Below are positions 8,254-16,665 of a stretch of DNA of 64,000 nucleotides, in pieces. Under the pieces are notes generated by a model, which made no database searches, was not told where the DNA came from, and was given only the letters and a program-made list of their open reading frames with translations. Source of the stretch: Streptomyces sp. WM6386. GTDB lineage: Bacteria > Actinomycetota > Actinomycetes > Streptomycetales > Streptomycetaceae. Position 1 is the first letter of the stretch. Each line of letters starts with the position of its first letter. Location of the stretch: the NCBI RefSeq assembly GCF_000972385.1, contig NZ_JXTE01000055.1:1-64000 (forward strand), written 5' to 3'. The position numbers were made by a program, and so were the translations under genes.

Positions 8254-10557
8254 TCAGGCCGGTCCCGACACCTCCGTCTCGCAGCGCAGTACACGGTCCG
8301 GGCCCAGCACCCGTACCGGTCCTGTGAGGTTCAGCCGGGTCGTGTGCCGTACGTCCGTACTGGACGCCGCCAACCGCAGCTCCAGAATGCCCGGTTCGAC
8401 GACTCGGCGGCGTGAACGATCTGTGAAGGCTGACAGGTCCGTGTGGAAGCGGAAGGACACCCGAGCCGCCTCGCCGGGCGCCAACTCCACGCGCTGGTAA
8501 CCGACCAGGCGCGTGTCGGGGCGGGTCACCGACGCCACCGGGTCGTGCAGATACAGCTGGACGACCTCGGCGCCCTCGCGGTCACCGGTGTTGCGGACGG
8601 TCACGGTCATGTCGTAGGAGCCGTCGGTGCCGATCTCCGTGTCGGCGGCATCGGATTCCCAGGCGAACGACGTGTACGACCTTCCGTGCCCGAACGCGTA
8701 CAGCGGCGTCGGGTCCAGATTGCTGACATCGCCCGCGAGACCCAGCGGCGGCTGGAGGTAGGTCCACGGCTGGCCGCCGGGTACCTGCGGGACGCTCACC
8801 GGGAGCCGGCCCGAGGGGTTGACGCGGCCCGAGAGCACCCCCGCGACCGCCGGGCCACCCTCCTCGCCGGGGAAGAACGCCTGGACCGCGGCGGCGAGCC
8901 GGCCGTTCCAGCGGCCCAGCGCGTACGGCCGGCCCGTCAGCAGGACCAGGACGACGGGTACGCCGGTGGCGACCAGGGTGTCCAGCAACTCGCCCTGGAC
9001 GCCGGGCAGTCGCAGGTCCGTCACATCGCAGCCCTCGCCCGAGGTGCCCCGGCCGAACAGGCCCGCCCGGTCGCCCAGGACCGCCACGCACACATCCGCC
9101 TCGGAGGTGCGCGCAACCGCCTCCCCGAAGCCGGAGCGGTCCGGGTCGGAGGTGTCGCAACCGGCCGCGAACGTCACCTTGGCGTCCGGGAGTTCGGTGC
9201 GCAGCGCCTCCAGGACGGTCGGGATCTCGACGCCCATGGGCACGTCCGGGTGGTGGGTCAGCACGTGGGAGGGGAAGGAGTAGCAGCCGAGCATGGCCAG
9301 CGCGTCCGCCGCCCGTGGGCCCACCACCGCGATCCTCAGGTCGGGGGAGAGCGGCAGGACGCTGTCCGGGTTGTCCAGCAGGACCACCGACTCCTCGGCC
9401 AGCCGACGCGCCAGGGCGCGGTTCGCCGTCGAGTCCAGGTCGATCCGGCCGGTCGGCTCGGGGCTCCAGTCCTCGTCGAGCAGCCCCAGCTCGCACTTCT
9501 GCAGCAGCACCCGGCGGGCCGCGCGGTCGATCAGCTCCTCGGGAACCTCGCCCGCCCGTACGGCTTCCAGGAGCGGCCTGCCGTAGCACTTCAGGGTGGG
9601 CAGCTCGACGTCGAGGCCCGCCGCGAGCGCCGCGTGGCCGGCCTGCGCCTCGGTGCCGGCGACCCGGTGCTGGCTCTGGAGGAAGCCGACGCCGAAGTAG
9701 TCCGAGACCACCGTGCCGGTGAAACCCCAGCTCTCGCGCAGGAGTTCGGTCAGCAGACCCGGGTCGGCGGAGGCCGGGACGCCGTCCGTCTCGTTGTACG
9801 CCGCCATCACCGAGCGGGCCCCGCCCTCGCGCAACGCCATCTCGAACGGCGGCAGCGTCACGTCGGCGAGCTCCCGGACGCCCGCCCGCACCGGTGCGTG
9901 GTTGCGGGCGCCCGCCGAGGAGGCGTACCCGGCGAAGTGCTTGAGGGTGGCGACGATCCCGGTCGACTCCAGCCCTCGGACATAGGCGGCGCCGACCGTA
10001 CCGACCAGGTACGGGTCCTCGCCGATGGTTTCCTCGACCCGTCCCCAGCGCGGGTCGCGGACGACGTCCAGGACCGGGGCGAGCCCCTGGTGGACGCCGA
10101 CCGCGCGCAGGTCGCGGCCGATGTGCCCGGCCATCTCCTCGACGAGCGGCGGGTCGAAGCTCGCGCCCCAGGCGAGGGGGACCGGGTAGGCGGTGGCCTG
10201 CCAGGCCGTGAAGCCTGCCAGGCACTCCTCGTGGGCGAGTGCCGGGATACCGAAGCGGCCCGCATCCGCGATACGGCGCTGGGCGCGGGCCAGTGCCTGC
10301 GCGCCCAGCGCCGGGTCCACGGGGGCGGTGCCGAAGGGGCGGGTCAGCTGTCCGAGGCCCTGGGTGATCAGTTCCTCCCAGTCGTAGTCGGCGCTCATCT
10401 CGCTCTGCAGCGGGGCGACCCCGTCGCCGTCCGTCTCGGCGCCCACCCACACGCCGTAGAGCTGGGCGGTCTTCTCCTGAAGGGTCATCCGGGAGAGAAG
10501 GTCGTCGACGCGGGCGGCGGCGGGCAGGGCGCGGTCACGCCAGGGGGCGGTGGTCAT
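8254..10557 (-). CDS. Glycoside hydrolase family 3 beta-glycosidase (beta-glucosidase/beta-xylosidase type)
   Basis: This 767-residue protein has the complete GH3 plan. The N-terminal barrel contains KHFAGYASSAG (Lys206-His207) and the nucleophile Asp286 in GTVVSDYFGV. An alpha/beta sandwich follows (HPDVPMGVEI, LTGRPYALGRW), then a C-terminal fibronectin III-like domain (DREGAEVVQLYLHDP). There is no signal peptide, so it should act in the cytoplasm on imported oligosaccharides. A LacI gene diverges from it and a secreted xylanase follows that, so beta-xylosidase activity is the likeliest choice. I cannot exclude beta-glucosidase. Confidence 0.92.
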   Translation of the reverse strand: MTTAPWRDRALPAAARVDDLLSRMTLQEKTAQLYGVWVGAETDGDGVAPLQSEMSADYDWEELITQGLGQLTRPFGTAPVDPALGAQALARAQRRIADAGRFGIPALAHEECLAGFTAWQATAYPVPLAWGASFDPPLVEEMAGHIGRDLRAVGVHQGLAPVLDVVRDPRWGRVEETIGEDPYLVGTVGAAYVRGLESTGIVATLKHFAGYASSAGARNHAPVRAGVRELADVTLPPFEMALREGGARSVMAAYNETDGVPASADPGLLTELLRESWGFTGTVVSDYFGVGFLQSQHRVAGTEAQAGHAALAAGLDVELPTLKCYGRPLLEAVRAGEVPEELIDRAARRVLLQKCELGLLDEDWSPEPTGRIDLDSTANRALARRLAEESVVLLDNPDSVLPLSPDLRIAVVGPRAADALAMLGCYSFPSHVLTHHPDVPMGVEIPTVLEALRTELPDAKVTFAAGCDTSDPDRSGFGEAVARTSEADVCVAVLGDRAGLFGRGTSGEGCDVTDLRLPGVQGELLDTLVATGVPVVLVLLTGRPYALGRWNGRLAAAVQAFFPGEEGGPAVAGVLSGRVNPSGRLPVSVPQVPGGQPWTYLQPPLGLAGDVSNLDPTPLYAFGHGRSYTSFAWESDAADTEIGTDGSYDMTVTVRNTGDREGAEVVQLYLHDPVASVTRPDTRLVGYQRVELAPGEAARVSFRFHTDLSAFTDRSRRRVVEPGILELRLAASSTDVRHTTRLNLTGPVRVLGPDRVLRCETEVSGPA

Positions 10558-10585
10558 GAAACTCCTGTCAGGGTGAAGGCCCTCA

Positions 10586-10639
10586 CGAATGTCCCTAATC
10601 GAATGCGCCTAACGAATGTTTCGAAATGCATGCCGAATG
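10586..10639. promoter_or_regulatory. Four CGAATG repeats and a TTTCGAAA palindrome between GH3 and LacI genes
   Basis: CGAATG occurs at 10586, 10600, 10613 and 10634, and TTTCGAAA at 10619-10626, all in the divergent control region. The spacings (14, 13 and 21 bases) and the palindrome suggest operator sites for the adjacent LacI protein. The CGAA/TTCG character matches the operator in front of the xylanase gene. Confidence 0.55.
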
Positions 10640-10703
10640 TTTTGGGAACCTAGGCGGGTCGGAAGGGTTCGTCAAGAGGTCGTGCAGGGATACGATCGCC
10701 GCC

Positions 10704-11774
10704 ATGACACCCCCGGAGCCCGCTGAATCCCGGGCGACAGCCCCAGCAACCGGCCGCTCGTCGCAGACCGCGACGCTCGCCGAGATCGCCCGCGAGGCCG
10801 GCGTCTCGGCGCCGACTGTTTCGAAGGTGCTGAACGGCCGCGCCGACGTCGCCCCGGCGACCCGCACCCGCGTGGAGGATCTGCTGCGCGCCCACGGCTA
10901 CCGCCGACGGCGGGCCGAGGCGAGCCGTTCGCCCCTGATCGACCTGGTCTTCCACGAACTGGAGAGCGCCTGGGCGATGGAGGTCATCCGGGGCGTGGAG
11001 AACGTCGCCCGGGACGCCGGGCTGAGCGTGGTGCTCAGCGAGAGCGCGGGGCGGCTCACGCCCGGGCGGACCTGGGCCGATCAGGTCGCCGCCCGGCGGC
11101 CGCACGGGGTGATCCTCGTGCTGTCCGGGCTCGACGAGTCCCAGCGCGCGCTGCTCACCAGCCGGTCGATCCCGTTCGTCGTCATGGACCCGGCCGGCGA
11201 CCCCGGTGCCGACGTGCCCTCCATCGGCGCCACCAACTGGCAGGGCGGGCTCGCCGCCACCCGGCATCTCGTCGACCTCGGACACACCCGGATCGGCGCG
11301 ATCAGCGGGCCCTCCCGGATGATGTGCAGCCGCGCCCGCATCGACGGCTACCGGGCCGCCCTGGAGACCGCCGGGCTGCCGGTCGACCCCGCGCTCATCA
11401 AGAACGGTGACTTCCATCACGAGGCCGGCTACCGGCAGGGTCTGGAGCTGCTGCGACGCCCCGACCGGCCGACCGCCGTCTTCGCCGGGAACGACCTCCA
11501 GGCGCTCGGGCTGTACGAGGCCGCGCGCGAGCTGGGGCTCAGGATCCCGGAGGACCTGAGCGTGGTCGGGTTCGACGATCTGCCCGTCGCGCCCTGGGTC
11601 GGGCCGCCGCTGACGACCGTACGGCAGCCGCTGACCGAGATGGCCGAGGCGGCGGCCAAGCTGGTGCTCGATCTGGCGCGTGAGGAGGGCTCTCCGGCGG
11701 CCACTCGGGTGGAGCTGGCGACGAGCCTGGTGGTGCGCAGCAGTACCGCCGGGCCGCCGCTGGCCGGAAGTTGA
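10704..11774 (+). CDS. LacI-family transcriptional regulator of the xylan/glucan cassette
   Basis: This 356-residue protein has an N-terminal helix-turn-helix, TLAEIAREAGVSAPTVSKVL, and a hinge helix followed by a periplasmic-binding-protein-like sugar domain (IDLVFHELESAWAMEVIRG, GHTRIGAISGPS, PEDLSVVGFDDLP). The true start is ATG 10704; the open frame extends further upstream without support. TACGAT (10691-10696) lies seven bases before the ATG and no Shine-Dalgarno is present, so the mRNA may be leaderless. It diverges from the GH3 gene and precedes the xylanase, and probably represses both until an oligosaccharide binds. Confidence 0.93.
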   Translation: MTPPEPAESRATAPATGRSSQTATLAEIAREAGVSAPTVSKVLNGRADVAPATRTRVEDLLRAHGYRRRRAEASRSPLIDLVFHELESAWAMEVIRGVENVARDAGLSVVLSESAGRLTPGRTWADQVAARRPHGVILVLSGLDESQRALLTSRSIPFVVMDPAGDPGADVPSIGATNWQGGLAATRHLVDLGHTRIGAISGPSRMMCSRARIDGYRAALETAGLPVDPALIKNGDFHHEAGYRQGLELLRRPDRPTAVFAGNDLQALGLYEAARELGLRIPEDLSVVGFDDLPVAPWVGPPLTTVRQPLTEMAEAAAKLVLDLAREEGSPAATRVELATSLVVRSSTAGPPLAGS

Positions 11775-11832
11775 CGTATTGACGGGTGGGGCCGTCACCC
11801 CCACACTCCTCCGAAGTCAATCGGCTGCACGA

Positions 11833-11845
11833 CCGAAACTTTCGG
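11833..11845. promoter_or_regulatory. CCGAAA-C-TTTCGG operator overlapping the xylanase ribosome binding site
   Basis: A perfect 13-bp palindrome with a single central C overlaps the GGAGG ribosome binding site (11844-11848) of the xylanase gene. CGAAA-N-TTTCG palindromes are the type reported for xylanase repression in Streptomyces. The upstream LacI protein is the obvious candidate ligand. Confidence 0.7.
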
Positions 11846-11856
11846 AGGCACCCGCA

Positions 11857-13221
11857 GTGAGATCCTCCAGAACTTCGCTACGTGTACGACTCGCCGCTCT
11901 GCTGGCCGGAGCGGCCACCGTCGCCACCCTGGTGACCGCCGGCGCGACCACCGCGCACGCCGCCGACACCCCGCTGCGCGACCTCGCGGCAGCCAAGGGC
12001 AAGGCCATGGGTACGGCGGTCACCGGCTCCAAACTGACCGGGACCTACGGTGACATCGCCGGGGCTCAGTTCAACTGGCTGACCCCCGGCAACGCCATGA
12101 AGTGGGGCTCGGTCGAGCCGACCCGGGGGAACTTCAACTGGGCGGAGGCGGACCAGATCGTCGCCTTCGCCGAGGCCCACGATCAGGAGGTGCGCGGCCA
12201 CACCCTGGTCTGGCACAGCCAGAACCCGAGCTGGCTGACGAACGGCACCTGGACGTCGGCCCAGCTGAGCACGCTGCTGAACGACCACATCGCCACCGAG
12301 GTCGGCCGCTACAAGGGCCGCCTCGCCGCCTGGGACGTCGTCAACGAGCCGTTCAACGAGGACGGCACCTACCGCCAGACCCTCTGGTACAACGGCCTCG
12401 GCACCGGCTACATCGCCCAGGCCCTCACCGCCGCCCGCGCCGCCGACCCGGCCGCCAAGCTGTACATCAACGACTACAACGTCGAGGGCGTCAACGCGAA
12501 GAGCACCGCCCTCTACAACCTGGTCAAGTCGCTGAAGGAGCAGGGCGTCCCGATCGACGGCGTCGGTCTTCAGGCCCACCTCATCCTCGGCCAGGTGCCG
12601 TCCACGCTCCAGCAGAACATCCAGCGCTTCGCCGACCTCGGTGTCGACGTGGCCATCACCGAGCTCGACATCCGGATGACGCTGCCGTCGGACAGCGCAA
12701 AGCTCGCCCAGCAGAAGGCCGACTACAAGGCGGTCACCGCCGCCTGTGTGGCGGTCGCGCGCTGCGTCAACCTCACCGTCTGGGGCTTCACCGACTCGGA
12801 CTCCTGGGTGGAGAGCACCTTCCCGGGGCAGGGCGCGGCGACGCCCTACGACGCGAACTACGCGCCGAAACCGGCGTACTACGGGATCGCGGAGGCGCTC
12901 GGGGGTACGACCACGCCTCCGCCGACCGGCGCCTGCACAGCGTCGTACAGCGTGCAGAGCCAGTGGAACACCGGGTTCACCGGGAACGTGACGATCTCCT
13001 GCTCGGGCGCCGCGCTGTCGTCCTGGAAGGTGGGCTGGACGTACGGGGCGGGCCAGCAGGTCACGCAGGCCTGGAACGCGACCTGCACCCAGTCCGGCGC
13101 GGCGGTCAGCTGCGCCAACGCCTCCTACAACGGGACCGTGCCGGACGGCGGCTCGGTGACCTTCGGCTTCAACGGGTCATGGAGCGGGAGCAACCCGGTG
13201 CCGACCGTGACGCTGGGCTGA
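11857..13221 (+). CDS. Secreted GH10 endo-1,4-beta-xylanase with CBM2 module
   Basis: The 454-residue protein starts at GTG 11857 behind GGAGG. It has a signal peptide (SSRTSLRVRLAALLAG, cleavage after TTAHA near residue 35). The GH10 catalytic domain spans about residues 38-350, with acid/base Glu164 in WDVVNEPFN and nucleophile Glu269 in ITELDIRM. After a very short TTTPPPTG linker, a family 2 carbohydrate-binding module (residues 360-454) begins CTASYSVQSQWNTGFTG. It should cut xylan outside the cell and hand oligomers to uptake systems and the GH3 enzyme. Confidence 0.97.
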   Translation: MRSSRTSLRVRLAALLAGAATVATLVTAGATTAHAADTPLRDLAAAKGKAMGTAVTGSKLTGTYGDIAGAQFNWLTPGNAMKWGSVEPTRGNFNWAEADQIVAFAEAHDQEVRGHTLVWHSQNPSWLTNGTWTSAQLSTLLNDHIATEVGRYKGRLAAWDVVNEPFNEDGTYRQTLWYNGLGTGYIAQALTAARAADPAAKLYINDYNVEGVNAKSTALYNLVKSLKEQGVPIDGVGLQAHLILGQVPSTLQQNIQRFADLGVDVAITELDIRMTLPSDSAKLAQQKADYKAVTAACVAVARCVNLTVWGFTDSDSWVESTFPGQGAATPYDANYAPKPAYYGIAEALGGTTTPPPTGACTASYSVQSQWNTGFTGNVTISCSGAALSSWKVGWTYGAGQQVTQAWNATCTQSGAAVSCANASYNGTVPDGGSVTFGFNGSWSGSNPVPTVTLG

Positions 13222-13294
13222 GAAAGGTGAGATTTTCCGAAGAAAGGCGGCTTGAGCAGCGCCCTTGTAATAATTCGGACTTACGTTCCTCTCC

Positions 13295-14338
13295 GTGAGC
13301 GGAGACGACGAAGGCAGACGAGTGGGCCGGCGGTCGCGTGCACTGAAGGCCGCCGGCCTCACTCTCGCCGGCGTACTGGTGGTGGGCGCCGCCACGGGTG
13401 GCTGGCTGTACTGGCACCTCAACGACAACATCAAGAGCGTCGACATCGACAACGCGCTCGGCGACGACCGTCCGGCGAAGCCGGTGACGACACCTTCGCC
13501 GGCGGCGTCCGCTTCCGCCTCCCCGCTGCCCTCCGAGGCCCTGAACATCCTCGTCCTGGGCTCCGACTCGCGCAGTGGCAAGGAGAACAAGGAACTCGGC
13601 GGCGGCGACAGCTCCGGCGCCCGGTCCGACACGGCGATGGTCGTGCACATCGACGCCGGCCGCACCGAGGCGACAGTGGTCAGCATCCCGCGCGACACAC
13701 TCGTCACCCGCCCGTCGTGTCCCCTGGACGACGGAGGCTCCACGGCGGTGGCCTACAACGCGATGTTCAACAGCGCGTACTCCGTCGGCGGTCCCGTCTG
13801 CGCGGTCAAGGCCGTCGAGTCGATCACGGACGTCCGCATGGACCACTACATCGAGATCGACTTCTCGGGCTTCGCGAAGCTGGTGAACGCCCTCGGCGGC
13901 GTGACCGTGACGACGGACGAGGACATCGACGACTCCAGCAGCCACCTGACCCTGAAGGCCGGCACCCACCACCTGAACGGCAAGCAGGCCCTCGCGCTCG
14001 CCCGCACCCGGCACGGCATAGGCGACGGCAGCGATCTCGGCCGGATAGGCCTCCAGCAGAAGCTGGTGAAGGCGCTCCTCGAGCAGATCTCCTCGACCGA
14101 TCTGCTCACCAGCCCGACCAAGCTCTACGAGGTCGCCGACGCGATCACCGGCAGCCTCACCACCGACACCGGACTCGACTCGCTGAGCGAGCTGATGAGC
14201 CTGGGCCAGAGTCTGAAGGGGCTGTCGGCGGACCAGGTGAAGACGGTGACGATGCCGGTGGTGCCGGCTCCCTCGGACGCCAACCGGGTGGTGGCGCAGG
14301 AGCCGGAGGCGAGCGAGTTGTGGAAGTCGCTGCGCTGA
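13295..14338 (+). CDS. LytR-CpsA-Psr (LCP) family cell-wall ligase
   Basis: This 347-residue protein has a short basic cytoplasmic N-terminus, one membrane helix (GLTLAGVLVVGAATGGWLYW, about residues 20-39) and an extracytoplasmic LCP domain. The domain includes NILVLGSDSR, the Arg/Asp motif VVSIPRDTLV, and QALALARTRHGIGDGSDLGR. LCP proteins transfer polyprenyl-phosphate-linked glycopolymers to peptidoglycan. GTG 13295 has no clear Shine-Dalgarno; TACGTT ends seven bases before it. Confidence 0.93.
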   Translation: MSGDDEGRRVGRRSRALKAAGLTLAGVLVVGAATGGWLYWHLNDNIKSVDIDNALGDDRPAKPVTTPSPAASASASPLPSEALNILVLGSDSRSGKENKELGGGDSSGARSDTAMVVHIDAGRTEATVVSIPRDTLVTRPSCPLDDGGSTAVAYNAMFNSAYSVGGPVCAVKAVESITDVRMDHYIEIDFSGFAKLVNALGGVTVTTDEDIDDSSSHLTLKAGTHHLNGKQALALARTRHGIGDGSDLGRIGLQQKLVKALLEQISSTDLLTSPTKLYEVADAITGSLTTDTGLDSLSELMSLGQSLKGLSADQVKTVTMPVVPAPSDANRVVAQEPEASELWKSLR

Positions 14339-14651
14339 GCGGCGTACAACCTCGATCCCCATCCGTGACTCGAAGCTCAACCTTCGGGGCGATGCCCCCG
14401 AGTTGACGGTTCCCGTCGGCGCTTGAGCTTCGGGGGTCGGGATTCGAGACCCTTTTTGTAAGGAACGGGTGGGTGGCTCAACCCACCCACCCTCCCAAGT
14501 CGCCTTGCTGGCCAGGCGAGATGACTTTTCGTGATCGGGCCGCGGCGGATTGTTGCGGGCGTGTAGCGCGCGCCACGAAAAGCATCGACCCCCGTGGGTG
14601 TTAGCGCACCACGCGGGGGTCTCACCACCAGATCGAAGAGGACTCGATCCA
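14339..14651 (+). promoter_or_regulatory. Structured untranslated leader upstream of the HTH-Uma2 pair
   Basis: This 313-base gap holds three inverted repeats: GGGTGGGT/ACCCACCC (14467-14488); CTTTTCGTG/CACGAAAAG (arms 14524-14532 and 14574-14582, about 40 bases apart); and GACCCCCGTGG/CCACGCGGGGGTC (14587-14621), which ends 30 bases before the ATG. No supported gene lies in it. The last hairpin could terminate or attenuate transcription into the HTH gene. Confidence 0.5.
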
Positions 14652-15506
14652 ATGGCTACCGCCCAGCTTAGTGCTGCCCCGCGTCCGTCCGCCCACCCGA
14701 AGGCCAATCCCGGCTACGGAAAGAAGCCCGCGCCGGACCAGGAGCCCCGCAGCGGACGCGACTTCACCCACCTCCCCACCCGCGAGGCATCGATCGCCGC
14801 CTACCTCGACCGGCTCGACGAGGGGGCGGACATCTCCGTCAAGACGCTCGCCAAGCATCTCCCGTACGGCCAGTGCGCCATCGGCACCGCCCTCAACAAC
14901 CTCTCCGCCGCCGGTCATCTGCGCCGCGTACGGCGCCCGGTCACCGTCGACGGCTGCCCCCGCTGGGTGTGGCACACGTTCTTCTCCCGCACCGCACGCG
15001 ACGACGCCTGGTGGGGCGCCTTCCTCGCCGGTGAGGCGCCGGTCACCAGGCTCTCGCCGGAGGCGGTGCGCTCGGCGGCGTTCGACGTGCTCGCCCGGCT
15101 CGGGCGGATCGACGCCCGGCTGACGCTCTCGGCGGGGGAGTGCGGGGCGTTGGAGGAGAGCGCGGCGGAATGGTTCGCGCGGGGCGCGAGCGAGGCGCAG
15201 CTGGTGCAGTCGGTGGTGGCCGGGCTTCCGAAGCGGGTGGAGTACGCGTACGGCTTCGTACGGGCCCGGCTTCTGGAGAAGCTGCCGCCCGCGCCGGAGC
15301 CCGTGCAGCGAGATCGCTACGAGGTGGTGTGCACCGCGTGCGGAGAGCCGGACCAGGGCGGTGGCGGTATGCGTGGCGGGCTGTGCGCGGGCTGCCGGGG
15401 TGGACGGCCCGGTCTCGCGGCCGACCGGGTCCAGGCTCATGCAGGGCGGCGGCTGCGAGCAGCCCTGCGCACTGGACGTCGTAGGGAGGAAGGAGAAGGC
15501 GTATGA
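14652..15506 (+). CDS. Winged-helix DNA-binding protein with C-terminal Cys4 motif
   Basis: The 284-residue protein starts at ATG 14652 behind GAAGAGGA. It has a disordered N-terminus, a MarR-like helix-turn-helix region (SIAAYLDRL, VKTLAKHLPYGQCAIGTAL, then the wing HLRRVRRPVTVDGCPRW at about residues 45-100) and a helical middle part. A CTAC-(16)-CAGC pair near residue 225-250 could bind zinc. Its ATGA overlap with a Uma2-family gene means the two are translated together. The regulatory target is unknown. Confidence 0.72.
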   Translation: MATAQLSAAPRPSAHPKANPGYGKKPAPDQEPRSGRDFTHLPTREASIAAYLDRLDEGADISVKTLAKHLPYGQCAIGTALNNLSAAGHLRRVRRPVTVDGCPRWVWHTFFSRTARDDAWWGAFLAGEAPVTRLSPEAVRSAAFDVLARLGRIDARLTLSAGECGALEESAAEWFARGASEAQLVQSVVAGLPKRVEYAYGFVRARLLEKLPPAPEPVQRDRYEVVCTACGEPDQGGGGMRGGLCAGCRGGRPGLAADRVQAHAGRRLRAALRTGRRREEGEGV

Positions 15507-16144
15507 CGACCTTGCAGCACGGACCGCCCCTGATCGGGGCAGGATGGAGGGGAGGAGGCGACGCCATGACCCCCAGGACATCCGACCGTCCGCAGATGCT
15601 CGTCGAGGAATTCGAGGAGCTCGCCCGTCACGCGCCGGAGTCGGCGCGACTGGAGTTCCTGCACGGAAAGATCGGGGTCAAGCCCATGCCGGACGGCAAT
15701 CACGGTTCGATTGTGGTGTGGCTCCTGAAGCGGTGCATGCAGCTGCGTCCCGATCTGGAGCTCTATCCGGAGCAGGGACTGAAGGTCGAGGCCTACCGCA
15801 AGGGCCGGGCCAGGCCGGATGCGAGTCTTGTGCCTGAGGGCTACTTCGTCGGCAAGGGTGAGTGGTCGGAGCCCGACGGCGTCCTGATGGTCGTCGAGGT
15901 CACCTCTCATGACCGGGACGCCGATCAGCGCGACCGAATCGAAAAGCCGGAGGGCTTTGCGGCCTCAGGCATCCCCGTCTATCTCCTCGTCGATCGGGAC
16001 CTGGACAGCGTGACCGTCCACGCCGACCCCGAAGGCGGTGTCTACCGGTCCGTGACCACCCGGGCCTTCGGGTCCGTGATCGAACTGCCGGACCCGGTCG
16101 GGATCACTCTGGACACCGAGAAGCTCAAGGACTTCGCCGACTGA
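15503..16144 (+). CDS. Uma2 family (DUF820) PD-(D/E)XK nuclease-like protein
   Basis: This 213-residue protein contains the Uma2 pattern: LEFLHGKI, the acidic core GRARPDASLV, MVVEVTSHD, and a final EGFAASGIPVYLLVDRD. The fold is that of restriction-endonuclease-like nucleases. Actinomycete genomes have many Uma2 genes of unknown role. The ATG overlaps the stop of the winged-helix gene. An internal ATG at 15566 would give a 192-residue form closer to the usual family length. Confidence 0.88.
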   Translation: MTTLQHGPPLIGAGWRGGGDAMTPRTSDRPQMLVEEFEELARHAPESARLEFLHGKIGVKPMPDGNHGSIVVWLLKRCMQLRPDLELYPEQGLKVEAYRKGRARPDASLVPEGYFVGKGEWSEPDGVLMVVEVTSHDRDADQRDRIEKPEGFAASGIPVYLLVDRDLDSVTVHADPEGGVYRSVTTRAFGSVIELPDPVGITLDTEKLKDFAD

Positions 16145-16261
16145 CGGTCTCGTAAAAGATCTTCGAGAAATTTCGGCGTGGGTGTCGACCCCGGTGTCTC
16201 CCGATCGACGCATGGTTGAGCGGCCGGAACCAAGCCCCGGCCCCGACCCAAGGAGCCCCAG

Positions 16262-16618
16262 ATGCCCCGCTACCTCTCCCTCGTGCAGATCGACGAGTCC
16301 AACGCCCCCGCCGAAGGCCCCAGCCCCGAGCTGATGGAACGGATGGGTGCGCTGATCGAGGAGATCACCAAGGCCGGTGTCATGCTCGACACCGCCGGTC
16401 TGACCCCGTCCTCGCAGGGCACCCGCGTGCACTGGGAGGACGGGAAGATCTCCGTCACCGACGGGCCCTTCACCGAGGCCAAGGAGGTCGTCGGTGGGTA
16501 CGCGCTCATGCAGTGCAAGGACAAGGCCGAGGCCATCGAGTGGACCAAGCGGTTCCTCCAGGTCCACGAGGAGTACTGGACGGTGACCTGCGAGGTGCGG
16601 GAGATCGCGGAGGGCTGA
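16262..16618 (+). CDS. DGPF/YCII-domain protein
   Basis: This 118-residue ferredoxin-like protein has the motif VTDGPFTEAKEVVGGYALM that names the DGPF family. An AAGGAG lies about six bases upstream of the ATG. Genes of this family accompany ECF42-type sigma factors, and such a sigma gene follows 47 bases downstream. The biochemical role is not settled. Confidence 0.92.
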   Translation: MPRYLSLVQIDESNAPAEGPSPELMERMGALIEEITKAGVMLDTAGLTPSSQGTRVHWEDGKISVTDGPFTEAKEVVGGYALMQCKDKAEAIEWTKRFLQVHEEYWTVTCEVREIAEG

Positions 16619-16665
16619 GCGGCTGTCCTTGGCCGTACGCCGGGAGGGGTGTTGCATGGGGGGCT

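Noticed and set aside
14377..14652. Minus-strand 91-residue frame in the leader of the HTH gene
   Set aside because: It covers three inverted repeats, has no ribosome binding site, and its composition follows the hairpins rather than codon bias.
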